Notes: generated by a model not told the origin, from the letters alone. A stretch of 7,249 nucleotides of DNA from Roseobacter sp. (GCA_024636425.1 JAGXHB010000182.1:1-7249); one strand, 5' to 3'; shown: positions 1 to 6,835, numbered from the stretch's first letter. Made by a program: numbers and translations.

Positions 1-1703
1 AACAAGGCGTGGTCCCGGCGTTCCCATGGCAGATCCTCGTTACGGCTGACGCCGCGCGCGCGTTCTGCGGCGGTGATGTTGCGGACCTGACTGGTGCCGG
101 TCTTGCCGGCCATGCGCATGTTGTCAGCGATGATGCGGGGCCGGTAGGCAGTGCCGCGACGGTCGTTGATCACGACGTTCATGCCCTTGCGCACCATGCG
201 CAGATTGTTTTCGTTGAGGCCCAGATCTTCGCCTGCACTGCTGGGCGTTTCGACGCCGTCGATGGATTTGATCAGGCGCGGCGTCACGGAACGGCCTGTT
301 GCGATCCGCGCGGTCATCACGGCCAGTTGCAAGGGCGAGCTGAGGGTGAAGCCTTGGCCGATTGATGCGTTGACGGTATCACCAACGACCCAATTGGCCC
401 CCTTGGTCGTTTGTTTCCACTGTTTTGTGGGGGCAAGCCCGCTCGCAACCGAGGACAAGGGCAGGTCATGCTTGATGCCCAATCCCATCTTGTTGGCCAT
501 TTCGGTGATCTTTTCGATCCCGATCTTGATTGCCAGATCATAGTAGTAAACATCGCAAGACTGCTTGAGCGACTCTTCGAGGTTGACCCACCCGTGGCCC
601 GCCCGCTTCCAGCAGTGAAAACGGCGTCCCGAGACTGTCAGGTGGCCGGGGCAATAGACGGTTTCTTCGGGACCGATCACACCGGCCTCAAGGGCGGCCA
701 TCGCCACCACCATCTTGTATGTCGATCCGGGCGGGTAGGTGCCCTGAACCGTCTTGTTGACCAAAGGACGGTATTGGGATTCCAGCAGCGGATTATAGTC
801 TGCCGATGAAATGCCGCCGATGAACAGGTTGGGATCATAGCTGGGCGAGGATGCATTTGCGACCAGATCGCCGGTCTCGCAGTCGATGATGACGACCGCA
901 GCGCTTTCGTTGCCAAGGCGCGCTTGCACGTAGTTTTGCAATTTCGCGTCAATAGTAAGCTGAATGTCGGCACCTGACTGCCCTTCGCGGCGGGCAAGTT
1001 CGCGCATCACGCGGCCTGTGGCGTTCACCTCGACCTGTTTGGTGCCTGCCGACCCGCGCAAGATTGCCTCTTCGCGGGCTTCCACGTTGATCTTGCCGAT
1101 CTGGAAACGCGGGATGCGCAACACGGCATCGGGGTCTTCCAGCGCATCAAGGTCGGCCTGGCTGACACGGCCCACGCGCCCGACAATATGTGCGAAATCG
1201 GACCCGAGGGGGTAAACGCGTGTCAGGCCTACCTCGGGGCTGACACCGGGCAGGGCGGGTGCGTTGACGGACACACGGCTGACATCTTCCCAGCCGACAT
1301 TATCGGCAATGGTAACGGGCAGAAACGGGGCAGAGCGTTTGATTTCGGTCATCGCACGGGCGCGCATTTCGGGGTCAAGCGTGATGATCTGCGACAGCCG
1401 GTCCATCACGGCGTCCACGTCATCGGCATCTTCGGGCACCAGCACAATCCGGTAGGACGGCACATTCTGGGCCAGCTGAATCCCGTTGCGGTCAAAGATC
1501 TCGCCGCGTGCAGGCGGGATCAGACGGATGTTGATACGGTTTTCTTCGGCCAGCAGGCGGAACTGGTCGGCCTGATCGACCTGCAGATAGTTCAACCGCG
1601 CCGCAAGGCCGCCCATGAACAAAAGCTGCGCACCGCCCAAAAGGGCAGCCCGGCGGCTCAGCTTGGCGTGGCTTGCCTCGCTGTCTGCTCTGGTCCGTCT
1701 CAT
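1..1703 (-). CDS. mrdA: Penicillin-binding protein 2 (peptidoglycan D,D-transpeptidase), 3' end outside window
   Basis: Class B penicillin-binding protein that cross-links peptidoglycan during cell elongation, anchored in the inner membrane with its catalytic domain in the periplasm. The frame is open from ATG at 1703 to the left edge (567 codons seen; the C-terminal tail is missing). Residues about 18-36 form the single membrane anchor, followed by the dimerisation segment with PPARGEIFDRNG (63-74). The transpeptidase domain shows the SxxK nucleophile motif as S327-T-Y-K330 in PPGSTYKM, the second motif as S382-C-D384 (PBP2-type SxD rather than SxN), and K534-T-G-T. FHCWKRAGHGWVNL (362-375) is typical of PBP2 and separates it from the septal enzyme FtsI. 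An AAGGAT ribosome site lies 10 bases before the ATG. It is the fourth gene of the mreBCD operon; rodA, its usual partner, probably follows beyond the edge. No frameshift was found when translating the whole stretch. Confidence 0.95.
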   Translation of the reverse strand, partial: MRRTRADSEASHAKLSRRAALLGGAQLLFMGGLAARLNYLQVDQADQFRLLAEENRINIRLIPPARGEIFDRNGIQLAQNVPSYRIVLVPEDADDVDAVMDRLSQIITLDPEMRARAMTEIKRSAPFLPVTIADNVGWEDVSRVSVNAPALPGVSPEVGLTRVYPLGSDFAHIVGRVGRVSQADLDALEDPDAVLRIPRFQIGKINVEAREEAILRGSAGTKQVEVNATGRVMRELARREGQSGADIQLTIDAKLQNYVQARLGNESAAVVIIDCETGDLVANASSPSYDPNLFIGGISSADYNPLLESQYRPLVNKTVQGTYPPGSTYKMVVAMAALEAGVIGPEETVYCPGHLTVSGRRFHCWKRAGHGWVNLEESLKQSCDVYYYDLAIKIGIEKITEMANKMGLGIKHDLPLSSVASGLAPTKQWKQTTKGANWVVGDTVNASIGQGFTLSSPLQLAVMTARIATGRSVTPRLIKSIDGVETPSSAGEDLGLNENNLRMVRKGMNVVINDRRGTAYRPRIIADNMRMAGKTGTSQVRNITAAERARGVSRNEDLPWERRDHAL

Positions 1704-1712
1704 GCTGCGCTT

Positions 1713-1718
1713 ATCCTT
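1713..1718 (-). promoter_or_regulatory. Ribosome binding site of mrdA
   Basis: AAGGAT on the minus strand, in the 16-base gap between the mreD stop and the mrdA ATG. The 9-10 base spacing supports the start at 1703 over internal ATG codons. It is the clearest Shine-Dalgarno sequence in the operon. Confidence 0.7.
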
Positions 1719-1719
1719 G

Positions 1720-2259
1720 TCATATCCGTCTGCCCATGCCGTCCAGATCGCCCGGTGCCGTCTTGCGCACACCCATCAGAACATGCGTGACCAGAACCAT
1801 CAGCGGATAGAATAGCAGAGTCATCCCCAATTCGAAAAGGGTTAGCCCTATTCCCGGGGTGTCGATCAACGTTATCGCCAGCAGCAGGCGGTTTGCCGCC
1901 GTTATCACGACAATCACCGTGCCCACGGCCAACCATTCGGACGGAAAGCTTGAATCGCGCAGGCTGCGGCCTGCGGATTTCAGATACTCACACCCGATCA
2001 GCGCCAGCATCGCCCACAGACCGGGGGGGCGTTGAAACAGCAGGTCTGTCAGCAGGAAGACCGCTGCCAGCGACAATGCGGGCACATATTCGGGGCGCCG
2101 GACGGCCCAGGCACAGGCAAAGCCGATGATGAGGTCCGGCATGGCCCATTGACGGGGAGACGTCTCGAGCGGAAGCAGATGAAAGAACAGGATCAGGACG
2201 ATCAGAAAAACGAAACCGGCCCGCATCAGCCATAATCTGAGGGGGGATTGGTCGTTCAT
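1720..2259 (-). CDS. mreD: Rod shape-determining protein MreD
   Basis: Small integral inner-membrane protein of the elongation machinery that works with MreC and links MreB to the wall synthases. The 179-residue product is very hydrophobic, with about six predicted membrane segments (roughly 12-28, 40-54, 60-75, 80-93, 108-131, 140-163), and its length is normal for MreD. MreD sequences are poorly conserved, so identity rests mainly on hydrophobicity, size and position between mreC and mrdA. Its ATG overlaps the mreC stop as ATGA, which implies translational coupling. The gene ends with TGA 16 bases before mrdA. Confidence 0.9.
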   Translation of the reverse strand: MNDQSPLRLWLMRAGFVFLIVLILFFHLLPLETSPRQWAMPDLIIGFACAWAVRRPEYVPALSLAAVFLLTDLLFQRPPGLWAMLALIGCEYLKSAGRSLRDSSFPSEWLAVGTVIVVITAANRLLLAITLIDTPGIGLTLFELGMTLLFYPLMVLVTHVLMGVRKTAPGDLDGMGRRI

Positions 2260-3155
2260 TGCTCCGGTTCATCCTGCAAGATGGGTGCCAGCGGCCCATT
2301 CGGTCCGATCACATGTGCCTGATCGGATACTTGCTCGCTGCCGTTGTGCCGCAAGACACGCAGAAACTCGAGCCGCTCGTAATCTGCGGCGAGCCGAACG
2401 CGCAGGCGCCCGCCGGGATCCTCTGCAACCTGCCCGATCAGCAGACCAGCCGGAAAGACTCCGCCATCGCCGGAACTGATCACGCGGTCGCCGGGACGTA
2501 CCAGATCGGGGTTCTCCAGAAAATCGACCGGAGGTGCGCTGGAGTTGTCGCCCGCGATGATCGCCCGCTGCCCCGAGGGCTGGATCGTAGCGGGGATGCG
2601 GCTGCTGGCGTCGGTCAGCAAAATGACCCGCGCGGTGTTTTGCGCAACGCCTGAAATCCGCCCGACCAGCCCGATCCCGTCCATCGCGGCCCAGCCGTCG
2701 ATCAGCCCGTCACGCGCGCCTACATTCAAAAGCACCGACTGGCGGAAAGGCGATCCGCTGTCGGCCAGCACGACACCGGTGATATAGGTCAGCCGCGGGT
2801 CAAGGCGGACGTTGTTGAGATCCAGCAAGCGCGCATTTTCCTGTTCGAGCTGAAGGGCGGCTTCTTTCCACGCCTGCATCTGCCGGAGTTCGGACCGCAG
2901 TTCGCCGTTCTGGTCGGAAAGCCGTTGATAGCTCTGGAAATCCCGCAGCAGGTTCACCGTCCCCGTGACGGGTGCCATCGCCCAATCCAGATTGGGAACG
3001 ATCCGGTCGGTAATCTGCGCACGGAACCGTTCGACGCGGGGGCTGTCGATCCGCCACAAAAGGAAGGTGCCGAACAGGATCAGCACCAGCACAGACAGCA
3101 AAATCCGGCGCAGGGGCCGGGCAAAGTCATTGGAAGAGGATCGGTCGTTTGCCAT
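2256..3155 (-). CDS. mreC: Rod shape-determining protein MreC
   Basis: Bitopic inner-membrane scaffold that activates PBP2 and connects it to MreB and MreD. The 299-residue product has a short basic cytoplasmic N-terminus, one membrane segment (about 17-34), a periplasmic coiled coil (about 68-115, rich in Glu, Gln, Arg and Leu), and then the paired beta-barrel domain (about 120-270). GDRVISSGDGGVFPAGLLIG (222-241) is a hallmark of the family. The C-terminal tail (271-299) is Pro-rich and probably disordered. The start is preceded by GGCAGGG, 12 bases before the ATG, a rather distant ribosome site that lies inside a potential hairpin. The gene is 72 bases downstream of mreB and overlaps mreD by 4 bases. 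Confidence 0.95.
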   Translation of the reverse strand: MANDRSSSNDFARPLRRILLSVLVLILFGTFLLWRIDSPRVERFRAQITDRIVPNLDWAMAPVTGTVNLLRDFQSYQRLSDQNGELRSELRQMQAWKEAALQLEQENARLLDLNNVRLDPRLTYITGVVLADSGSPFRQSVLLNVGARDGLIDGWAAMDGIGLVGRISGVAQNTARVILLTDASSRIPATIQPSGQRAIIAGDNSSAPPVDFLENPDLVRPGDRVISSGDGGVFPAGLLIGQVAEDPGGRLRVRLAADYERLEFLRVLRHNGSEQVSDQAHVIGPNGPLAPILQDEPEQ

Positions 3156-3167
3156 GCGTCGCGGTAT

Positions 3168-3196
3168 CCCTGCCGGTCTGGCAGGGCCGTCCTGCC
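3168..3196 (-). promoter_or_regulatory. Alternating hairpin arms before mreC
   Basis: Read on the minus strand, three arms follow one another: GGCAGG (3196-3191), CCCTGCC (3186-3180) and GGCAGGG (3174-3168), separated by two 5-base loops. The middle arm can pair with the first (6 bp) or the third (7 bp) but not both. The third arm contains the only plausible ribosome site for mreC. Pairing it would hide the site, while pairing the first two arms would free it. No T-run follows, so this is not an intrinsic terminator. The base pairing is seen directly; a role in setting the MreB to MreC ratio is inference. Confidence 0.45.
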
Positions 3197-3227
3197 GCAG
3201 ATCGGCGCGTTGTTAACTGTGCCAGTT

Positions 3228-4274
3228 CTAGCTGTCGTAGTCGATTGCGTGGCGCAGTTGTTTTTCGTATTCCAACGCCTTGCCGGTGCCAAGTGCAACA
3301 CAATTCAGCGGTTCGTCCGCCACGGAAATCGCAAGACCGGTCTGTTCGCGCAGCGCCAGATCCAGATCGCCCAGCAATGCACCACCGCCGGTCAGCATGA
3401 CGCCCCGGTCCACGATGTCTGCCGCGAGATCCGGCGGCGTCGTCTCGAGCGCGGTCATCACCGCCTCGCAGATTTGCTGCACAGGCTCGGCCAGTGCTTC
3501 CGCGATCTGGGCCTGCGTGACCTCGATTTCCTTGGGCACACCGTTGAGCAGGTCGCGCCCGCGAATTTGCATCGACGTGCCGCGCCCGTCGTCGGGCATG
3601 CGGGCCGTGCCGATGGATGTCTTGATACGCTCTGCCGTTGTTTCACCGACCAACAGGTTCTGCTGACGGCGCAGATAACTGATGATTGCTTCGTCCATGC
3701 GGTCCCCGCCCACACGCACGGAACGGGCATAGACGATGTCACCAAGGCTCAGCACCGCGACCTCGGTGGTACCACCACCTATATCGACAACCATGTTGCC
3801 TGTGGGGTCGGTGATCGGCATGCCGGCACCAATGGCCGCGGCAATGGGTTCCGCGATCAGGCCCGCGCGGCGCGCACCGGCAGACAGAACCGACTGGCGG
3901 ATCGCGCGTTTTTCAACCGGGGTCGCCCCGTGCGGCACGCAGACGATGATCTTGGGTTTGGAGAAGGTCGACCGTTTATGCACCTTGCGGATGAAATGCT
4001 TGATCATCTCTTCGGCTGTGTCGAAGTCCGCGATGACACCTTCGCGCATGGGGCGGATCGCCTCGATGCTGCCCGGTGTCCGGCCCAGCATCAGCTTGGC
4101 ATCTTCGCCGACCGCCAACACCTTCTTCACGCCGTCCTTGACATGATAGGCAACGACCGAAGGCTCGCTCAACACGATGCCCTTGCCTTTGACGTAAACC
4201 AGCGTGTTCGCGGTTCCGAGGTCGATCGCCATATCTGACGAAAACAATCCCCGGAAATTATCAAATATCGACAT
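3228..4274 (-). CDS. mreB: Rod shape-determining protein MreB (bacterial actin)
   Basis: ATP-binding actin homologue that forms membrane-bound filaments steering lateral wall synthesis. The 348-residue length is typical. The N-terminal MSIFDNFRGLFSS is an amphipathic membrane-binding stretch. Actin/Hsp70-fold signatures are intact: phosphate-1 DLGTANT (18-24), phosphate-2 DIGGGTT (164-170), the GGDRMD loop (189-194) and the adenosine motif LTGGGALL (294-301). AAGG at 4289-4286 lies 11 bases before the ATG and supports this start. It is the first gene of the mreBCD-mrdA operon, so the operon promoter should be in the 4275-4445 gap. A TATAAG at 4344-4339 on the minus strand is a possible -10 box, but I see no convincing -35 partner. 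The stop codon is TAG. Confidence 0.98.
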   Translation of the reverse strand: MSIFDNFRGLFSSDMAIDLGTANTLVYVKGKGIVLSEPSVVAYHVKDGVKKVLAVGEDAKLMLGRTPGSIEAIRPMREGVIADFDTAEEMIKHFIRKVHKRSTFSKPKIIVCVPHGATPVEKRAIRQSVLSAGARRAGLIAEPIAAAIGAGMPITDPTGNMVVDIGGGTTEVAVLSLGDIVYARSVRVGGDRMDEAIISYLRRQQNLLVGETTAERIKTSIGTARMPDDGRGTSMQIRGRDLLNGVPKEIEVTQAQIAEALAEPVQQICEAVMTALETTPPDLAADIVDRGVMLTGGGALLGDLDLALREQTGLAISVADEPLNCVALGTGKALEYEKQLRHAIDYDS

Positions 4275-4445
4275 GAGCAGTGGAACCTTGCAAAAATTCG
4301 ATTGGGACCGCGACTCTGAGCAAACGCGGGCTTTGGCGCTTATAGGCGGATGAGCCCCAAGACGAAAGGGGGCTTGACTATTTCGGTGGCATGATCTCGC
4401 TGCCGGGCTATGTTTGAGAAAGCTTCATGAAAAAAGGGCAAGGGC
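4275..4445. other. Divergent intergenic region between mreB and the VOC gene
   Basis: This 171-base gap must hold the start signals for the mre operon (minus) and the VOC gene (plus). Visible elements are TATAAG (4344-4339, minus), TTGACT (4374-4379, plus) without a -10 box at proper spacing, and a weak AGCCCC/GGGGCT inverted repeat around 4352-4374. None is strong enough to call a promoter. No small gene was found in it. Confidence 0.5.
4433..4438 (+). promoter_or_regulatory. Ribosome binding site of the VOC gene
   Basis: AAAGGG ends 7 bases before the ATG at 4446. A second AAGGG at 4440-4444 is too close to the start to be used. The site selects 4446 over the out-of-frame ATG at 4427. Confidence 0.6.
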
Positions 4446-5027
4446 ATGCAGAAAATCCAGACTCTCGGGGTTCATCACATCACCTTGATGGGGGCGGACC
4501 GCCAGACCAGCATTGATTTCTGGGAGGGCGTGTTGGGCATGCCATTCGTCTTCGACCAGCCCAATCTGGACGACCCCGAAGAAGGACATCTTTACTTCGA
4601 TCCCGGTGATGGTCGCCTGATCACGATCTTCACCAACGAGAACCGCAAACCCGTCCATAACCGGACCCCGACCGATGCAGGCTGCGTCCACCATCTGGCG
4701 TTCGAGGTGGACAGGGCGATGTTCGATCAGGTGCTTGAACGGCTCGAGACGCGCGGCATCGGCAATTCCGGGATCAAGGACCGAGGCTTCATGCACTCCA
4801 TCTACTTCAAGGATCCGCTCGGGTTTCTGATTGAACTGGCATGCTATACATTCATCCCGCCGCGCGGGTCATCGCATGCCGAGGTGATGCTGGAAGCCCA
4901 TAAACTGCGGGTCGCACGCGGCGATCACCACATCGAACGCCAGCATCTGGCCGACGCGACCGTGATGATCGTGGAGCGGTCGCAAAGGTCGCTTTCGGCA
5001 GACCGTTCGCCAAAGAACCCCTATTGA
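4446..5027 (+). CDS. VOC superfamily protein (glyoxalase/extradiol dioxygenase fold)
   Basis: A 193-residue cytosolic protein of the vicinal oxygen chelate superfamily, which includes glyoxalase I, extradiol dioxygenases and fosfomycin or bleomycin resistance proteins. Two beta-alpha-beta-beta-beta modules are visible: the first opens with LGVHHITLMGADRQTSIDFW (7-26) and the second with GCVHHLAFEVD (79-89). It closes with FKDPLGFLIELACY (121-134). His10 or His11, His82 or His83 and Glu130 fit the usual two-His, one-Glu metal site, so a catalytic rather than a purely binding role is likely. The substrate cannot be told. Residues after about 135 form a basic, polar tail of nearly 60 residues (HKLRVARGDHHIERQHLAD within 152-170) that is not part of the minimal fold. 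The gene stands alone, divergent from mreB and convergent with leuA, so the neighbours do not suggest a pathway. Confidence 0.9.
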   Translation: MQKIQTLGVHHITLMGADRQTSIDFWEGVLGMPFVFDQPNLDDPEEGHLYFDPGDGRLITIFTNENRKPVHNRTPTDAGCVHHLAFEVDRAMFDQVLERLETRGIGNSGIKDRGFMHSIYFKDPLGFLIELACYTFIPPRGSSHAEVMLEAHKLRVARGDHHIERQHLADATVMIVERSQRSLSADRSPKNPY

Positions 5028-5032
5028 TGGAA

Positions 5033-5060
5033 AAAAGGCAGGGCCGAAACCCTGCCTTTT
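5033..5060. terminator. Bidirectional intrinsic terminator shared by the VOC gene and leuA
   Basis: A perfect 11-bp inverted repeat with arms 5033-5043 (AAAAGGCAGGG) and 5050-5060 and loop CCGAAA. Read on the plus strand it ends in TTTT-CC-TT, 6 bases after the VOC stop. On the minus strand it ends in six T (5036-5031), 3 bases after the leuA stop. The minus direction has the stronger U-tract. Confidence 0.92.
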
Positions 5061-5063
5061 CCT

Positions 5064-6632
5064 TCAGCTTGTGATCTTGTAGCTGATCTCGCGTTTGTCT
5101 GTGCCGCCTTTTTCCCGGCGCACCAGCAGACGGTTCAGCGCATGGATATAGGCCTGCGCGGAGCTTACCACCGTGTCCGTGTTTGCGGCCTGACCGGTGA
5201 CAATGCGACCTTCTTCTTCCATGCGCACTGAAACGGTGGCCTGCGCGTCAGTGCCTTCGGTTACCGCGTTCACCTGATAAAGCTGCAAGCGTGCGTTATG
5301 CTCGACCAGCGCCTTGATGCAGTTGAAGGACGCATCGACAGGCCCGTCGCCAGTCTGTTCTGTGCTGCGTTCGTCGCCATCCACGATCAGGGTCATCTTG
5401 GCGACGTTCGGTCCTTCGGTGCCGCAAACCACATGCATCGACTTCAGCTTGATCCGGTCGCTTTCGGGGTCCGTCGCCGTCCGCATCAGCGCAATCAGAT
5501 CCTCGTCGTAGATCTCCTTCTTGCGGTCGGCGAGCTCCTTGAACCGCACGAACACATCCTTGAGCTGGTTATCCCCCAATTCGTAACCGAGGTTTTCCAG
5601 CTTGGAGCGCAACGCAGCGCGGCCCGAATGTTTGCCCATGACGATATTGGTTTCAGCCAGACCCACATCTGCGGGGCGCATGATCTCGAACGTCTCAGCG
5701 TTCTTGAGCATGCCGTCCTGGTGGATACCGCTTTCATGAGCAAAGGCGTTCTTGCCCACGATTGCCTTGTTGAACTGCACCGCAAAGCCCGACACCGTGG
5801 CGACGCGGCGCGAGATGTTCATGATCTTGGTGCTGTCGACCCTGGTCTGATAGGGCATGATGTCGTTGCGGACCTTCATGGCCATCACGACTTCCTCAAG
5901 CGCGGTGTTGCCTGCGCGTTCACCCAAGCCGTTGATCGTACATTCGATCTGGCGCGCGCCCGCCTCAACCGCAGCAAGGCTGTTGGCGGTCGCCATGCCA
6001 AGGTCGTTGTGGCAATGCGTGGCAAAGACGATTTCATCTGCGCCGGGCACGTTTTCCAGCAGCTTGCGGATCAGATCGGCGCTTTCGCGCGGCGCGGTAT
6101 ACCCGACGGTATCGGGGATGTTGATCGTGGTCGCCCCCGCCTTGATCGCGATTTCGACGACGCGGTAAAGATACTCAAGCTCGGTCCTTGTGGCGTCCAT
6201 CGGCGACCACTGCACATTGTCACAAAGGTTGCGGGCATGGGTCACGGTCTCGTGGATACGCTCGGCCATCTGGTCCATGGTCAGGTTCGGGATGGCGCGG
6301 TGCAGCGGCGATGTGCCGATAAACGTGTGAATACGCGGCTGCCCGGCATGTTTCACCGCTTCCCAGCAGCGGTCGATGTCGCCAAGCTGCGCGCGCGCCA
6401 GCCCGCAAATGACAGAGTTCTGCGACAGGCGTGCAATCTCGCTCACGGCGGCAAAATCGCCTTCGGAAGCGATGGGAAAACCGGCTTCGATGATGTCGAC
6501 GCCCATTTCATCAAGCAGGCTGGCGATTTCAATCTTTTCCTCGTGGGTCATGGTCGCACCGGGGCTTTGCTCGCCATCGCGCAACGTCGTGTCGAAGATC
6601 AAGACGCGGTCTTGTTGTGTCGTATCGTTCAT
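5064..6632 (-). CDS. leuA: 2-isopropylmalate synthase
   Basis: Catalyses condensation of acetyl-CoA with 2-ketoisovalerate, the first committed and leucine-inhibited step of leucine synthesis. The 522-residue length is typical of the bacterial enzyme. The TIM-barrel catalytic domain (about 8-275) starts with IFDTTLRDGEQSPG (12-25), giving R18 and metal-binding D19. The other metal ligands are H206 and H208 in THCHND and N242 in GERAGNTALEE. A linker with NAFAHESGIHQDG (295-307) supplies catalytic residues, followed by the C-terminal LeuA allosteric domain (about 375-515). This separates it from homocitrate synthase and from short LeuA-like proteins. The ribosome site is weak (GAAAGAA about 8 bases before the ATG). 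The start at 6632 agrees with the usual short N-terminus. No other leu gene is adjacent. Expression is probably controlled by the attenuator just upstream. Confidence 0.98.
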   Translation of the reverse strand: MNDTTQQDRVLIFDTTLRDGEQSPGATMTHEEKIEIASLLDEMGVDIIEAGFPIASEGDFAAVSEIARLSQNSVICGLARAQLGDIDRCWEAVKHAGQPRIHTFIGTSPLHRAIPNLTMDQMAERIHETVTHARNLCDNVQWSPMDATRTELEYLYRVVEIAIKAGATTINIPDTVGYTAPRESADLIRKLLENVPGADEIVFATHCHNDLGMATANSLAAVEAGARQIECTINGLGERAGNTALEEVVMAMKVRNDIMPYQTRVDSTKIMNISRRVATVSGFAVQFNKAIVGKNAFAHESGIHQDGMLKNAETFEIMRPADVGLAETNIVMGKHSGRAALRSKLENLGYELGDNQLKDVFVRFKELADRKKEIYDEDLIALMRTATDPESDRIKLKSMHVVCGTEGPNVAKMTLIVDGDERSTEQTGDGPVDASFNCIKALVEHNARLQLYQVNAVTEGTDAQATVSVRMEEEGRIVTGQAANTDTVVSSAQAYIHALNRLLVRREKGGTDKREISYKITS

Positions 6633-6658
6633 GTGTTGGGTTCTTTCATTCTGCTTTT

Positions 6659-6705
6659 AAAAATCCGTGGCGCGCGGCACATCCCTCTGAGCGGGCGCGC
6701 CGGAT
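6659..6705 (-). terminator. Leucine attenuator terminator hairpin
   Basis: On the minus strand, arm ATCCGGCGCGC (6705-6695) pairs with GCGCGCCACGGAT (6675-6663) over 11 bp with a two-base bulge and a 19-base loop. A run of T follows directly (6663-6659). It lies about 27 bases before the leuA ATG, so terminating here prevents leuA expression. Its loop contains the 3' arm of the antiterminator, so the two folds compete. Formation is expected when the ribosome reaches the leader stop codon (leucine plentiful). Confidence 0.85.
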
Positions 6706-6719
6706 GGCACGCTCAGAGG
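6684..6719 (-). promoter_or_regulatory. Leucine attenuator antiterminator hairpin
   Basis: Perfect 10-bp stem: CCTCTGAGCG (6719-6710) with CGCTCAGAGG (6693-6684), 16-base loop. The 5' arm overlaps the last codons and the stop of the leader peptide, so a ribosome at the stop covers it. A ribosome stalled at the first Leu codons leaves it free. The loop contains the terminator's 5' arm. A further 6-bp pairing, ACGCTC (6753-6748) with GAGCGT (6714-6709), would form the pause or default hairpin when no ribosome is present. Confidence 0.82.
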
Positions 6720-6799
6720 CGGATTAGCAGTAGCAGGTTGGCACGCAGAGCGTTCGCGCAGGGGCGCGGCAGGATCATGTTATGGTCAGCGTGTGTCAT
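6713..6799 (-). CDS. leu leader peptide (LeuL-type, 28 aa)
   Basis: Short regulatory peptide whose translation senses charged tRNA-Leu; the peptide itself is not expected to be an enzyme. It starts with Met-Thr-His-Ala-Asp and ends Ala-Asn-Leu-Leu-Leu-Leu-Ile-Arg-Leu-stop. Seven of 28 residues are Leu. The four in a row (codons 22-25, 6736-6725) read CTG CTA CTG CTA, using CTA, which is usually rare in GC-rich alphaproteobacteria. An in-frame TAA at 6811-6809 with no start codon between makes 6799 the first possible start. There is no Shine-Dalgarno sequence, and a -10 box ends 8 bases before the ATG, so translation is probably leaderless. The stop codon lies inside the antiterminator 5' arm, the arrangement needed for attenuation. 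leuA begins 80 bases downstream. Confidence 0.88.
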   Translation of the reverse strand: MTHADHNMILPRPCANALRANLLLLIRL

Positions 6800-6807
6800 G
6801 GGGCAAA

Positions 6808-6835
6808 GTTATACCGACGCAAATCCAAATGGGAA
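6808..6835 (-). promoter_or_regulatory. Probable promoter of the leu leader-leuA transcript
   Basis: On the minus strand, TTCCCA (6835-6830, 4 of 6 to TTGACA), a 16-base spacer, and TATAAC (6813-6808, 5 of 6 to TATAAT). The expected transcription start is about 6802-6799, at or just ahead of the leader ATG. The -10 box is convincing and the -35 box only fair. Confidence 0.6.

Noticed and set aside
2925..4238. Long plus-strand open frame (437 codons) opposite mreB and mreC
   Set aside because: It is antisense to well-conserved genes, reads as low-complexity His/Arg/Ala-rich protein with no recognisable motif, and follows from the codon bias of the GC-rich genes below it.
4312..4316. GACTC (CcrM-type GANTC site) upstream of mreB
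   Set aside because: GANTC is expected about once per 256 bases by chance and others occur inside genes here, so cell-cycle control cannot be argued from one site.
4374..4379. TTGACT as -35 box of a promoter for the VOC gene
   Set aside because: No -10-like hexamer lies 15-19 bases downstream; CATGAT at 4390 is too close and TATGTT at 4409 too far.
3168..5060. Same GGCAGGG/CCCTGCC word in the mreC hairpin and in the VOC/leuA terminator
   Set aside because: A 7-base GC-rich word recurring twice in 7 kb is unremarkable, and the flanks differ, so it is not a dispersed repeat.
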